38,172 bases of DNA. It comes from Bacteroidota bacterium (GTDB taxonomy: Bacteria > Bacteroidota > Bacteroidia > Cytophagales > Cyclobacteriaceae). The position numbers and the translations under genes were made by a program. The stretch covers positions 1 to 38,172 of the forward strand of contig JABDGP010000030.1 of the NCBI GenBank assembly GCA_013285945.1. The letters run 5' to 3'. This document shows, in pieces, positions 24,223-33,773 of this stretch (the stretch's first letter is position 1; each line of letters starts with the position of its first letter). The notes beneath the pieces are model-generated. The model did not search any database. It worked only from the letters and a program-made list of their open reading frames with translations, and was not told the DNA's origin.

Positions 24223-26010
24223 ATGAAAGAACTCGGTTATCTCAATAAATATTTGATTAAATACAAGTGGCTCCTCATCTGGGGGCTTGTATTTGTCATC
24301 TTCACCAACATATTTCAGATTATACCAGCCCAGTTTGTGCGTTACTCCATTGACTTGGTGGTTAACAACATACGGATATACAGGTCTTTAGAAAACAGCC
24401 AGCTTCAGGCCGATTATTTTAAAGTCTTTGCACAAGGGATTTTGATCTATGCCGGGATGATCTTGCTGATGGCTTTGCTTCGCGGCGTGTTTTTATACTT
24501 CGTTCGGCAAACGCTAATTGTAATGAGTCGCCTCATTGAGTACGATTTGAAAAATGAAATTTTTGAACATTACCAGTCGTTGCCGATGAGTTTCTATCGC
24601 AGGAATAACACGGGAGACCTGATGAACCGGATCAGCGAAGATGTGGGCCGGGTGCGTATGTATCTGGGGCCGTCTATTATGTATGGACTTACTACACTTA
24701 CTCTCTTTGCCATGCTTGTGCCGGTAATGTTTGCAATTAGTCCGAAGCTGACTTTGTTTTCATTGCTGCCCTTGCCGCTATTGTCGATCGTGATTTTTTA
24801 TATCCATAATATTATTGAGCACCGAAGCGAAGAGATTCAAAAAAGCCAGTCGCGGCTCAGCACCTTTGCTCATGAAGCATTTTCGGGCATTCGCGTTATA
24901 AAATCATTCACGCGAGAGAAAGAGTCTGTGACAAATTTTGCCCGCGAAAACAACGAATACAAACATCAGTCTGTCAAGCTTACCAAAGTCGAAGCGTTGT
25001 TTTATCCGATTGTGCTTGCACTGGTTGGCCTTAGCATTATCCTTACTGTTTATGCAGGAAGTGTAGAAGTTATCAATGGCTCACTTACAATTGGCAACAT
25101 CGCAGAGTTTATAATTTATGTAAACATTCTTACATGGCCCGTAACACTGCTCGGTTGGACCAGCAGTCAGGTGAAGCGGGCCGAAGCCTCACAAAAACGG
25201 ATCAATCAATTTTTAAAAGAAAAAACAAATATTGTTTCATTACAGAATCTGGAAAGAGCTATCGACGGGAAAGTAGAGTTCAAAGATGTTTCCTTCACCT
25301 ATCCGGATACAGGAATTGAAGCATTAAAAAATATTTCGTTTACAATTCATCCCGGCGAATCGCTTGGAATCATTGGTACCACAGGCTCAGGCAAGAGTAC
25401 AATTTCAAATCTTGTATCACGACTTTATGATGCCACATCAGGCGAAGTTTGTATCGACAACGTCTCAGTGCGGGATTACAGCCTGGCGGGGTTTCGAAAA
25501 CAAATCGGAGTGGTGCCGCAAGACGTCTTTCTTTTTAGCGACAGTATTTATAACAACATTGCATTTGGCCTCGACCAGCCTATTGAAAACAAAATAATTC
25601 AAGCCGCTAAAGATGCCGATGTTTATGAGAATATTCAGTCGTTTCCACAGGGTTTCAGCACCCGCATTGGAGAGCGAGGCATCACTTTGTCTGGCGGACA
25701 AAAGCAGCGCGTGTCCATTGCAAGAGCCGTTGCCCGTGAGCCAAAAATTCTGATTCTCGATGATGCGCTGTCAGCTGTGGATACAAAAACTGAAAACAAT
25801 ATTCTCAACAGCATGAAGAAAATCATGCAAGGGCGTACGACAATAATTATTTCACATCGGGTTTCTTCGGCCAAGCTGGCCAACAAAATTATTGTATTGC
25901 ATGACGGAGCGCTTGTAGAGCAAGGCACGCATGACAGCCTGTTGTCACAGAATGGTGTTTACAAAGAACTCTATGAAAAGCAGTTGCAGACAGATGAAGT
26001 CGAAAGCTGA
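24223..26010 (+). CDS. mdlA: Half ABC exporter, MdlA-like (degenerate ATP site)
   Basis: A 595-residue ABC exporter with six membrane segments (residues 17-310) and a nucleotide-binding domain: Walker A GTTGSGKS (385-392), signature LSGGQ (489-493), Walker B ILILDD (509-514), H-loop His545. The residue after Walker B is Asp514 rather than the catalytic Glu, as in MdlA of E. coli (LILDDALSAVD) and TM287. Its signature is canonical. This half is therefore expected to pair with an MdlB-like half carrying Glu512 (26791-28563), giving a heterodimer with one active and one degenerate site. The substrate is unknown; relatives export drugs or lipids. A TTTATTTG stretch two bases before the ATG is a weak -7 match. 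Confidence 0.92.
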   Translation: MKELGYLNKYLIKYKWLLIWGLVFVIFTNIFQIIPAQFVRYSIDLVVNNIRIYRSLENSQLQADYFKVFAQGILIYAGMILLMALLRGVFLYFVRQTLIVMSRLIEYDLKNEIFEHYQSLPMSFYRRNNTGDLMNRISEDVGRVRMYLGPSIMYGLTTLTLFAMLVPVMFAISPKLTLFSLLPLPLLSIVIFYIHNIIEHRSEEIQKSQSRLSTFAHEAFSGIRVIKSFTREKESVTNFARENNEYKHQSVKLTKVEALFYPIVLALVGLSIILTVYAGSVEVINGSLTIGNIAEFIIYVNILTWPVTLLGWTSSQVKRAEASQKRINQFLKEKTNIVSLQNLERAIDGKVEFKDVSFTYPDTGIEALKNISFTIHPGESLGIIGTTGSGKSTISNLVSRLYDATSGEVCIDNVSVRDYSLAGFRKQIGVVPQDVFLFSDSIYNNIAFGLDQPIENKIIQAAKDADVYENIQSFPQGFSTRIGERGITLSGGQKQRVSIARAVAREPKILILDDALSAVDTKTENNILNSMKKIMQGRTTIIISHRVSSAKLANKIIVLHDGALVEQGTHDSLLSQNGVYKELYEKQLQTDEVES

Positions 26011-26727
26011 TTAGAAAACGTACCGCAGGCCCACGCCTCCCTGAAAGCGGTGATAGCCCGGATCCACCAAGGCATCGGTAAACAATTCCACCTCGATGAA
26101 CGCAGAAATCGGCAACGAAAAGTAAGAATATTCAAAGCCAACAACTGCCACAGGGCCATATGTAAACCTGCTGATCGTAGTCTGTTCAAATTTCCCGTCA
26201 ACAAGGGAAGACTGTTGATAGGTGTAATCATACCGCAGCTTTGTACTACGCCATTGCCAGCCCAGACCGGAATAAAGCATTAGTCCTTTTGAAATACTTT
26301 TCGCGTCCCATTGATACAAAAATTTGGCCTCAAGAAACCAATCTGTCACAGCTTTGTGGGCGAGGTAGGTCAATGTAGATTTCTCGTGAGTCTTTGGGTT
26401 TGTGCTTAATGTGTCAGTTCGCAGCAACCCGCGATAGTAATCATTATACAACCCGCTGGCAGCCTTACCTGCATCCATGGCAAAAGACCAGTGCTTGGTA
26501 GGGTAAAATTTATAGGTTAACGCAAACGGGTCTCCCACTTTGATTCCAATACCCTGATAAGGATACTGACTTTCCTCAAAAATAGGGCAAACGATGCGGG
26601 CTTTGTTGTGGCTGACGCGAGGTACCAGATAGCCACTGCTTTTGGGGCTTTTTCGCACTTGCGAATAGCAAAACTGAGCCGCGAGAAGCAGAAAGAAAAG
26701 TGTGGCGGCAATTTTTTGGCAACGCAT
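26011..26727 (-). CDS. Outer-membrane beta-barrel-like protein, function unknown
   Basis: A 238-residue protein with a signal peptide (MRCQKIAATLFFLLLAAQFC, with cleavage after about residue 22) and a beta-rich remainder that alternates hydrophobic and polar residues and ends in aromatic RYVF, as in outer-membrane barrels. Motifs such as KFLYQWDAKSISKGLMLYSG and GLGWQW suggest antiparallel barrel strands. No family is recognised. I take the ATG at 26727 over the TTG at 26730. A -7 element TATCTTTG (26733-26740) lies five bases upstream, so its mRNA may be leaderless. Its stop abuts the mdlA stop. It lies between two exporter halves, so a link to the exported substrate is possible but unproven. 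Confidence 0.8.
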   Translation of the reverse strand: MRCQKIAATLFFLLLAAQFCYSQVRKSPKSSGYLVPRVSHNKARIVCPIFEESQYPYQGIGIKVGDPFALTYKFYPTKHWSFAMDAGKAASGLYNDYYRGLLRTDTLSTNPKTHEKSTLTYLAHKAVTDWFLEAKFLYQWDAKSISKGLMLYSGLGWQWRSTKLRYDYTYQQSSLVDGKFEQTTISRFTYGPVAVVGFEYSYFSLPISAFIEVELFTDALVDPGYHRFQGGVGLRYVF

Positions 26728-26732
26728 CAAAG

Positions 26733-26740
26733 CAAAGATA
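26733..26740 (-). promoter_or_regulatory. -7 element of the outer-membrane protein gene
   Basis: TATCTTTG with its last base five bases before the ATG at 26727. No canonical -33 element is found at 19-20 bases. It implies a leaderless transcript. Confidence 0.5.
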
Positions 26741-26790
26741 ATCCTTTTGCAAGAACAGGATAGATAAAAAACCGGCTTTAGCGGTGACTG

Positions 26791-28563
26791 TCAAACCGCT
26801 TCTTTGTATTGCATTTTATGCAGGTGAGCATAGTAGCCGTTGTGCGCCAGCAGTTGGTCATGACGGCCCGTTTCCTTGATCTCACCCTTGTCCAAAACAA
26901 CAATTTTATGCGCATGTTGTATTGTAGACAGCCTGTGTGCAATCACAATGGAAGTGCGGTGTTCCATCATTTTTGCTATCGCCTCCTGAATCATTTCTTC
27001 AGTCTCACTATCAACAGAAGAAGTGGCTTCATCCAAGACCAAAATTTGTGGATCATAAACCATAGCTCGTATGAACGAAAGCAATTGTCGTTGTCCTACC
27101 GAAAGTGTAGCGCCTCGCTCCATCACATTATAATTGAGTCCGCCCGGCAGTTTGTCAATAAATCTCCGCGCACCAACCAAGTCGGCTGCATGCAAGATCA
27201 TTGCATCAGTCACTTCGCGGTTGCCCAAAGTAATGTTGTTGCGAATTGTATCCGAAAAAAGAAACACATCTTGTAAAACAATGCCGATGTTCTTTCGCAA
27301 TGAAGCCAGGTCGTATTCACGAATGTCAACACCATCCACTAAGATTGATCCTCGATTGATTTCATAAAAGCGGCCCAGCAAATTAATAACCGATGATTTG
27401 CCAGCACCTGTAGCTCCCACAAGTGCCACAGTTTCTCCCTGCTTGATTTCGAGGTCAAAATCTTTGAGCACATAGTTGGCATCGGAGTAAGCAAACCACG
27501 CGTGATCGAATTTCACTTCGCCTTTCATTTTTTGCGGCTGAAACGATCCGCTATGCGAAAGGAATTCTTTGTCGTCCAATAAATTGATAATGCGGGATGA
27601 GCTGACGATACCCATTTGCAACGTGTTGTAGCGGTCGGCAATCATGCGAATAGGGCGGAAGAAAAGCTGTATGAACATGATAAACGAAACAAGCTTACCA
27701 AGTGTAATACCAGTTACCTCCTGACCGATCACACCTTTTGCTCCATACCATACCAGTAGCCCGGTGCCCATGGCTGCAATGATTTCGGCAACCGGAAAAT
27801 AAATTGAATAATATAGTACAGACCTTAAATTGGAGTCGCGGTGATCACGGTTGATTTCTTTGAATTTTTCAAACTCTTTTTTCTCACTTCCAAAAGCCTG
27901 AACGATGCTCATGCCCGTGATGTGCTCCTGTACAAAGGCATTGAGGTTAGAAACTGCGTTTCGCACGTCATTGAAAGCCACTTTGATTTTTTCTTTAAAA
28001 ACATAAGTCGACAAAACCATGAGTGGAATAGTAGAAAGACTGACCAGCGCCATACGCCAGTCGATATAAAACATGAATGCCAGAATAAACACAATCTGCA
28101 ATAAATCGCTTGCCATTGCAGCGAGCCCTTCGCTGAAAACATCGGCTAGTGTCTCCACGTCTGAAATGGTGCGCGTTACCAATCGGCCGATAGGCGTTTT
28201 GTCAAAAAACTGGAGGCGCAACCGAATGATATGCTCATACAATTGAATACGGATATCGCGAATGACAAACTGCGCTATACGGCCCGACACATAAGTGTGA
28301 ACATATTGAACAACTGACTGAATCACGAGAAGTGCCAAAATCAAAAACATCACACTCACCATGCCCCAATAATTACCGTATTGCACATGCTTGTCGATGG
28401 TGTATTGAATGAGAATTGGCCGGAGTGGCGTGAGTAGCCCGAGGGCGAGTGTGAGAAAAATCACCAGATAGAACCGGCCTTTGTAGGGAGTTACAAATTT
28501 CATAACCCGGCGCAGCACTCTCAGGTCGATGATATTACCACTGCTTACTTTCTCTTTCTCCAT
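26791..28563 (-). CDS. mdlB: Half ABC exporter, MdlB-like (catalytic ATP site)
   Basis: A 590-residue ABC exporter with six membrane segments (about residues 30-310), then Walker A GATGAGKS (383-390), signature LSVGQ (487-491, with Val instead of Gly), Walker B LVLDE (508-512) and the catalytic Glu512, and H-loop AHRLSTI. LSVGQRQLL is the pattern of MdlB of E. coli. In a heterodimer the MdlA-like half supplies the canonical LSGGQ to this catalytic site, while this half supplies its degenerate LSVGQ to the Asp514 site. It is encoded convergently with the MdlA-like gene, with an outer-membrane protein gene between them, instead of in tandem as is usual. Confidence 0.93.
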   Translation of the reverse strand: MEKEKVSSGNIIDLRVLRRVMKFVTPYKGRFYLVIFLTLALGLLTPLRPILIQYTIDKHVQYGNYWGMVSVMFLILALLVIQSVVQYVHTYVSGRIAQFVIRDIRIQLYEHIIRLRLQFFDKTPIGRLVTRTISDVETLADVFSEGLAAMASDLLQIVFILAFMFYIDWRMALVSLSTIPLMVLSTYVFKEKIKVAFNDVRNAVSNLNAFVQEHITGMSIVQAFGSEKKEFEKFKEINRDHRDSNLRSVLYYSIYFPVAEIIAAMGTGLLVWYGAKGVIGQEVTGITLGKLVSFIMFIQLFFRPIRMIADRYNTLQMGIVSSSRIINLLDDKEFLSHSGSFQPQKMKGEVKFDHAWFAYSDANYVLKDFDLEIKQGETVALVGATGAGKSSVINLLGRFYEINRGSILVDGVDIREYDLASLRKNIGIVLQDVFLFSDTIRNNITLGNREVTDAMILHAADLVGARRFIDKLPGGLNYNVMERGATLSVGQRQLLSFIRAMVYDPQILVLDEATSSVDSETEEMIQEAIAKMMEHRTSIVIAHRLSTIQHAHKIVVLDKGEIKETGRHDQLLAHNGYYAHLHKMQYKEAV

Positions 28564-28807
28564 TTTGGGTTAAACCTTAATTTGACAATAAGGGTTTGCA
28601 AAAATGCAAAATGAAGTCTGATTTACATTCGGATTTATTTTCAACCGCAACGGTTTGAAGCTTAAGAAAAATGGCGAAATCGTGTTTTCTCACCTTATCT
28701 TTTGTGCTGTTATACAAGCACTTACATCGATTTCATGTTACCAAATTGTTAACAAAATGTGCCTAAGAATTAAAGGAGTTTGTGGTTTTTATGATGGGTA
28801 AATCGGA

Positions 28808-28815
28808 TATTTTTG
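28808..28815 (+). promoter_or_regulatory. -7 element of the Oar-type receptor gene
   Basis: TATTTTTG, 32 bases upstream of the ATG at 28848. It lies downstream of the earlier in-frame starts, which supports the ATG at 28848. The -33 region has no canonical TTTG at 19 bases. Confidence 0.5.
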
Positions 28816-28847
28816 CCGTGATAAAATTCAATCAAACCCAAATCTTT

Positions 28848-31800
28848 ATGATTAAAAAATTACTGTTAATGTTTTTGTTGTTGTCCGTGGCCTATGTTGG
28901 CGCAAGGGCGCAGGTTACGACATCATCTATTGCAGGTATCGTTACTGACGATAAGGGGGCTCCATTACCTGGAGCAACAATTGTTGCAGTACATACTCCA
29001 TCGGGTACTTCATATGGAGCGACTTCACAAACTGACGGAAGATACATTATTCCGGGTATGCGCGTAGGAGGGCCCTATGAAATCAAGATTACCTTTGTAG
29101 GGTATAAAGATGAAACTGTTAAAGAAGTCTTTTTAAGCTTGGGCGTTACAGCTACTATCAACCTAAAAATGGCTGATAGTAGTACTCAACTTGACGAAGT
29201 TATAGTGTCAACCGGAAGAAATGATATTTTTTCCGCAGACCGAATGGGGGCCGCTTCTTCTTATGATAGGCAAATCATAAATAGTATTCCCACCATTGGA
29301 AGAAAGTTGGACGATATTGTTAAATACAATGCCTATGGAAACGGGCTTTCATTTGCTGGTCAGGATACCCGATTTAATAATTTTACTGTCGATGGATCTG
29401 TATTTAATAACGGGTTTGGATTAGGCTCTTCGGCAGAAGCGGGTGGTAGAACAGGGACGACTCCTATTTCTCTAGACGCTTTTGATGAATTCCAATTGAA
29501 CATCACTCCCTTTGATGTCCGTCAATCAAGTTTTGCCGGTGCTGGGATAAATGCCGTAACACGATCGGGAACAAATCAAGTGAGCGGATCAGTTTACACT
29601 CTTACTAGTCAAAGTAATATGGTGGGAACAAAAGCCAATGGACAAACACTACCACCAATCAATGTTAATCAAGTAACTACCGGCTTTAGAATTGGAGCTC
29701 CTATCATTAAGAACAAATTATTTGTCTTTGCCAATTACGAACAATACAATAGCTCCACACCAGCACTTTCGTACATCGCTAATAGGCCTGGTGAAACAGG
29801 GAATAATGTTGCTAGAACAACCGCTTCTGATCTTACAAGTCTTAGCCAGTATATGCTCTCAAATTTCAATTTCAACCTGGGTGCGATCGATGGTTTTAAT
29901 AACACTATTGCAAGTAAAAAGAGCCTCATTAAATTTGACTATAACATCAACAATAATCACAAACTGTCAGTTAGATATTCACAGCACGATTCCCAGGCAG
30001 ATCAGCTGATTAGTAATAGCAATAGTAGTGGTGCTGCCGGTAATGGCAATAGATCTAACTTGTCAACCGCGCTTTCTCCTCAAAATACCGGATACATTAT
30101 TAAAGATAATACGAGGTCAGTTGCGGCAGAATTAAACTCAAACTTTAAAGGCAAATTTGCCAATAAGTTCATTGCAACCTACAACTATCAAAATGAAGAC
30201 AGAAAATATAGAACAAACGAGTTTCCGACAATTGATATTTTAAGTGGCGCTGGCGGAACCACCTATACTTCTGTTGGATTTGATCCATTTACTCCAGCTA
30301 ATAGATTAAATTATTCCACTTTAAATTTCACTAACAACCTCTCCTATTTTGCAGGAGATCATACTTTCACAGCAGGTCTTGCTTATGAGCGCTTTGTCTC
30401 CAACAACCTGTTTTTCCCGGAGTCTAACGGTGTTTATACCTATAACTCCATTTCTGATTTTGAGGCTGCTGCTACGGATTTTAAAAACAACCCGACGGCT
30501 ACAACTTCTCCTGTTACGCTCGCAAAATATAACCTCAGGTATTCTCTTTTACCCAATGGTCAGCAGCCATGGCAAGTACTGAAGTCGACAACTTATAGCG
30601 CATACTTGCAGGATGAATACCAGGTCACTCAAAAATTAAAACTGACTGGTGGGTTAAGAGCTGACTTATTTGCTTACGACAATTCTACTGCAGCTAGTTT
30701 TACCAATCCTGTGATAACACCACTCAATTTTAGAGACGAGCATGGAGCAAATTACAGCGTCAACACGGGTGCATTCCCCTCAAACAGAGTTCTTCTCTCA
30801 CCACGTTTAGGTTTTAACTTCGATGTAAATGGTGATAGGACAACTCAGCTCAGGGGAGGAACGGGTCTCTTTGTTTCCAGAATTCCTCAGGTACTAGTTT
30901 CCAATCAATTAGGTAATAATGGCGTAAATACTGCCTTGATCACTGCAACTAATACTACTGCTTATCCTTTTAGAACTGACCCATCTCAATTTTTACCAAC
31001 AGGGCCTACAGATATCACGAAATTGGCTCCTTACCAGATCAATGCAACGGATCCTAATTTGAAGTATCCAAAAGTTTGGAAAACCAATCTGGCTGTTGAC
31101 CAAAAATTACCTTTCGGTTTAATTGGTACTGTCGAATTGATTTATAATAAAAATATTCAAGCCCTGCGCTATATTGATGCAAACCTGCAAGCACCCAATC
31201 GTAATCTGAGCGGCGACGATACGCGCAGTCTCTTCCCGGCATCGGGATTGGCCGGCTCTCAAGGTCCTGCTACTAGCCCTATTAACATAGCTCGCTTTTA
31301 CAATACAGCGGTAACCAATGTTTTTGTTTTAAAGAATACTACACAGGGAAGTTCTTACACTTTTACAGCCAAGTTTGAAAAACCAGTTGTCAAAGGCTTC
31401 GGTGGTATGGTTGGTTACACTTATGGATTAGCGCGCGACTTACAATCTGTAGCCAGTACCGTTGTAGCTAACGTTCCAACAGTAGCAGGACAAAATTATC
31501 TTTCAACATCCTATGCAGACAACGACCTCCGTCACAGGGTTGTGGGTTATGCCAACTATCGCATTACTTATGGTGGAGAATACGGTGGTTCTACCATGTT
31601 AACATTAGGCATGGTTTCTACTAGTGGGTACAAAGTGTCGTATACATACAGTGCAGATCTCAACGGTGATGGTCAAAACAATGATCTCCTCTATGTTCCT
31701 AATAGTGCATCAGAACTTAATTTTACCCCTCTAACTGTTGGAAGCGGTGCCTCTGCCGTAACATACACAGCAGCGCAACAACAACAGGCGTTTGACACTT

Positions 31801-32225
31801 ACATTAATGGAAATAAATACCTTAGCAAACGGAGAGGACAATATGCAGAAAGAAATGGAGGCTATGCTCCTTGGTTGACCCGATTTGATTTTACCGTTGT
31901 ACAAGAATTCTATCTAAAAGTAGGTGGCAACAAACATGTGCTCCAGGTGCGTGCTGATATTCTTAACGTAGCAAACTTGCTTAATAATGCTTGGGGTGTT
32001 AGCTGGCAAACAACAAATACCAGCCCTTTGACTTTGGCCACTGGCGCTCCAGGAAGTATAAACAAGTCTGGCATCAATGCCGCTGGCCAACCTATTTTCA
32101 CATTAGCTACACAAAATGTAAATGGGCAAACTGTTCTTATAAAAGACTCTTTTGTTAAGGGGGCCAGTTTTAATAATGGTGATGTATGGCAGGCTCAGTT
32201 AGGGATTCGTTATATTTTTAACTAA
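28848..32225 (+). CDS. Oar-type TonB-dependent outer-membrane receptor
   Basis: A 1125-residue receptor. The signal is [20 protein letters not shown], cleaved near ARAQ. A carboxypeptidase-regulatory-like domain follows (about residues 25-110, with [20 protein letters not shown] and [20 protein letters not shown]), then a plug domain ([46 protein letters not shown]) and a long barrel ([20 protein letters not shown]) that ends in YIFN. This is the Oar/OmpA-like class common in Bacteroidota and Myxococcus, larger than iron receptors and lacking SusD here. Substrate unknown; such proteins often import peptides or secrete matrix proteins. The upstream frame extension (from 28782) is excluded by the promoter position and the signal peptide. 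A strong terminator follows at once. Confidence 0.92.
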   Translation: MIKKLLLMFLLLSVAYVGARAQVTTSSIAGIVTDDKGAPLPGATIVAVHTPSGTSYGATSQTDGRYIIPGMRVGGPYEIKITFVGYKDETVKEVFLSLGVTATINLKMADSSTQLDEVIVSTGRNDIFSADRMGAASSYDRQIINSIPTIGRKLDDIVKYNAYGNGLSFAGQDTRFNNFTVDGSVFNNGFGLGSSAEAGGRTGTTPISLDAFDEFQLNITPFDVRQSSFAGAGINAVTRSGTNQVSGSVYTLTSQSNMVGTKANGQTLPPINVNQVTTGFRIGAPIIKNKLFVFANYEQYNSSTPALSYIANRPGETGNNVARTTASDLTSLSQYMLSNFNFNLGAIDGFNNTIASKKSLIKFDYNINNNHKLSVRYSQHDSQADQLISNSNSSGAAGNGNRSNLSTALSPQNTGYIIKDNTRSVAAELNSNFKGKFANKFIATYNYQNEDRKYRTNEFPTIDILSGAGGTTYTSVGFDPFTPANRLNYSTLNFTNNLSYFAGDHTFTAGLAYERFVSNNLFFPESNGVYTYNSISDFEAAATDFKNNPTATTSPVTLAKYNLRYSLLPNGQQPWQVLKSTTYSAYLQDEYQVTQKLKLTGGLRADLFAYDNSTAASFTNPVITPLNFRDEHGANYSVNTGAFPSNRVLLSPRLGFNFDVNGDRTTQLRGGTGLFVSRIPQVLVSNQLGNNGVNTALITATNTTAYPFRTDPSQFLPTGPTDITKLAPYQINATDPNLKYPKVWKTNLAVDQKLPFGLIGTVELIYNKNIQALRYIDANLQAPNRNLSGDDTRSLFPASGLAGSQGPATSPINIARFYNTAVTNVFVLKNTTQGSSYTFTAKFEKPVVKGFGGMVGYTYGLARDLQSVASTVVANVPTVAGQNYLSTSYADNDLRHRVVGYANYRITYGGEYGGSTMLTLGMVSTSGYKVSYTYSADLNGDGQNNDLLYVPNSASELNFTPLTVGSGASAVTYTAAQQQQAFDTYINGNKYLSKRRGQYAERNGGYAPWLTRFDFTVVQEFYLKVGGNKHVLQVRADILNVANLLNNAWGVSWQTTNTSPLTLATGAPGSINKSGINAAGQPIFTLATQNVNGQTVLIKDSFVKGASFNNGDVWQAQLGIRYIFN

Positions 32226-32244
32226 TCGAATTTTTCCAGGAAAG

Positions 32245-32268
32245 AAAGGCCCTTCGGGGCTTTTTTTT
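32245..32268 (+). terminator. Terminator after the Oar-type receptor
   Basis: AAAGGCCC and GGGCTTTT pair (8 pairs, one G-T) with a TTCG tetraloop, followed by a T run. It lies 19 bases after the stop at 32225 and shows that the next gene needs its own promoter. Confidence 0.88.
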
Positions 32269-32297
32269 ATTTCCCGTTGGAATTTCTAAATTCCCTA

Positions 32298-33722
32298 ATG
32301 ACTCGCGCGGTTTTTGTCTTTGCCTTCCTGCTTTGTTTCACCGATTGCGAAAAAAAACCAAAAACGACCTTTGCTGCCGAGCCAACTATCATCCGTGATC
32401 TGAATGACATCCGGAAGCAAGGATATATTACGGCTCTTCTCGACAATAATTCGGTAAGCTATTTTATCTATAAAGGCCGCCCGATGGGCTATGAGTACGA
32501 ACTGTTGAAACATCTTGCCAAAGAGCTAAGGGTAGATTTGAAAATAAAAGTGATTTCAGGCATTGAAGAAGCTATAGACAAACTCAATAGGGGTGAAGGA
32601 GACATCATTGCTTTTCCACTGACGATTACCAAAGACCGGACCGAATATGTTTCTTTTACTAATTCGTTTTTTAATACATGGCAGGTGCTTGTGCAGCGAA
32701 AACCCCAAGGCTGGCGGCAGCTAACCTCCGATGATGTAGAAAAAAACCTTCTGCGCAACCCGCACGAACTGATCGGCAAAGACGTGTATGTCATTAACGG
32801 ATCATCTTTCAAAAACAGGTTGGAGAATCTTTCACAGGAAATAGGCGGGCAAATTATCGTTCACGAAGACAGCGCCAACGCAGAAACCGAATCTCTTATT
32901 CGCCAGGTAGCTCTGGGTGAAATCGAGTACACCGTCACTGACCAAATGCTGGCGCTGGTTAATCAACTCTATTATCCAGACATTGATATTAATACCGTGC
33001 TGAGCTTACCACAACAGATTGCGTGGGCCGTGCGAAGTAATTCTCCATCATTTCGAACTTCTATCAATGACTGGCTTGTTCAGATTAAGAGAGACGGTAC
33101 GCTCAAAATTATGCGTGAAAAGTACTTCGAAAACCCGATCTTCTCAACGCTGTTAGCTTCCAGCGATTATTCATCATTCCGTACTGAAAAGCTTTCGCCT
33201 TATGATGACCAATTTAAAAAAGGGGCTGCCGAACTGGGCTGGGATTGGCGTTTGATCGCCTCAATTGCTTTTCAGGAATCTAACTTTAACCCAAGAACGA
33301 AGTCGTGGGTGGGCGCAATTGGAGTGATGCAGGTAATGCCCGAGACGGGCGAATATTTTGGTGTGACTAACTTATGGGACCCGAAGCAAAATATTTCAGT
33401 GGGCGTTCGTTTCCTGAAATTCCTTGACGACTACTGGAAAAAATCGGTACCCGAGGATGGCGAGCGAATGAAGTTTGTGCTGGCTTCGTACAATGTTGGC
33501 CTCACACATGTGATTGATGCGCAGAAGCTCACCAAAAAATATGGCCGAAAAACTGATTTGTGGGACGACAACGTTGGCTATTACCTTGCACAAAAATCAA
33601 ATCCAAAATACTATCGCGATGCATTAGCATCGGCAGGCTATTGCCGCTGCGACGGACCCGTTTGGTATGTAAAGCAAGTGCTGCAGCGCTATGAAGAATA
33701 TAAAATTCATATCGCAGGTTAG
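32298..33722 (+). CDS. MltF-like lytic transglycosylase with a solute-binding domain
   Basis: A 474-residue protein in two parts. The first (about residues 30-285) is a type 3 periplasmic binding domain (YITALLDNNSVSYFIYKGRP, GYEYELLKHLAKELRVDL, GEGDIIAFPLTITKDRTEYV, DGTLKIMREKYF), the second (about 310-460) an SLT domain with WRLIASIAFQESNFNP (catalytic Glu327), GAIGVMQVMPETGEYFG and ASYNVGLTHV. This is the MltF layout: the enzyme cuts peptidoglycan glycan strands without hydrolysis while its binding module senses muropeptides. The start ATG at 32298 is taken instead of the upstream TTG at 32277, which sits beside a terminator. FTDC after the signal is a poor lipobox. Its convergent neighbour ends 51 bases away. 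Confidence 0.92.
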   Translation: MTRAVFVFAFLLCFTDCEKKPKTTFAAEPTIIRDLNDIRKQGYITALLDNNSVSYFIYKGRPMGYEYELLKHLAKELRVDLKIKVISGIEEAIDKLNRGEGDIIAFPLTITKDRTEYVSFTNSFFNTWQVLVQRKPQGWRQLTSDDVEKNLLRNPHELIGKDVYVINGSSFKNRLENLSQEIGGQIIVHEDSANAETESLIRQVALGEIEYTVTDQMLALVNQLYYPDIDINTVLSLPQQIAWAVRSNSPSFRTSINDWLVQIKRDGTLKIMREKYFENPIFSTLLASSDYSSFRTEKLSPYDDQFKKGAAELGWDWRLIASIAFQESNFNPRTKSWVGAIGVMQVMPETGEYFGVTNLWDPKQNISVGVRFLKFLDDYWKKSVPEDGERMKFVLASYNVGLTHVIDAQKLTKKYGRKTDLWDDNVGYYLAQKSNPKYYRDALASAGYCRCDGPVWYVKQVLQRYEEYKIHIAG

Positions 33723-33773
33723 ATGGCGGCCGAGTGGGTAGCACAATTATTCCTTAGCAGAGTTAAAGTTGGT

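Noticed and set aside
28782-28847. Upstream extension of the Oar-type receptor frame
   Set aside because: It contains the -7 element, and the signal peptide begins at the ATG 28848.
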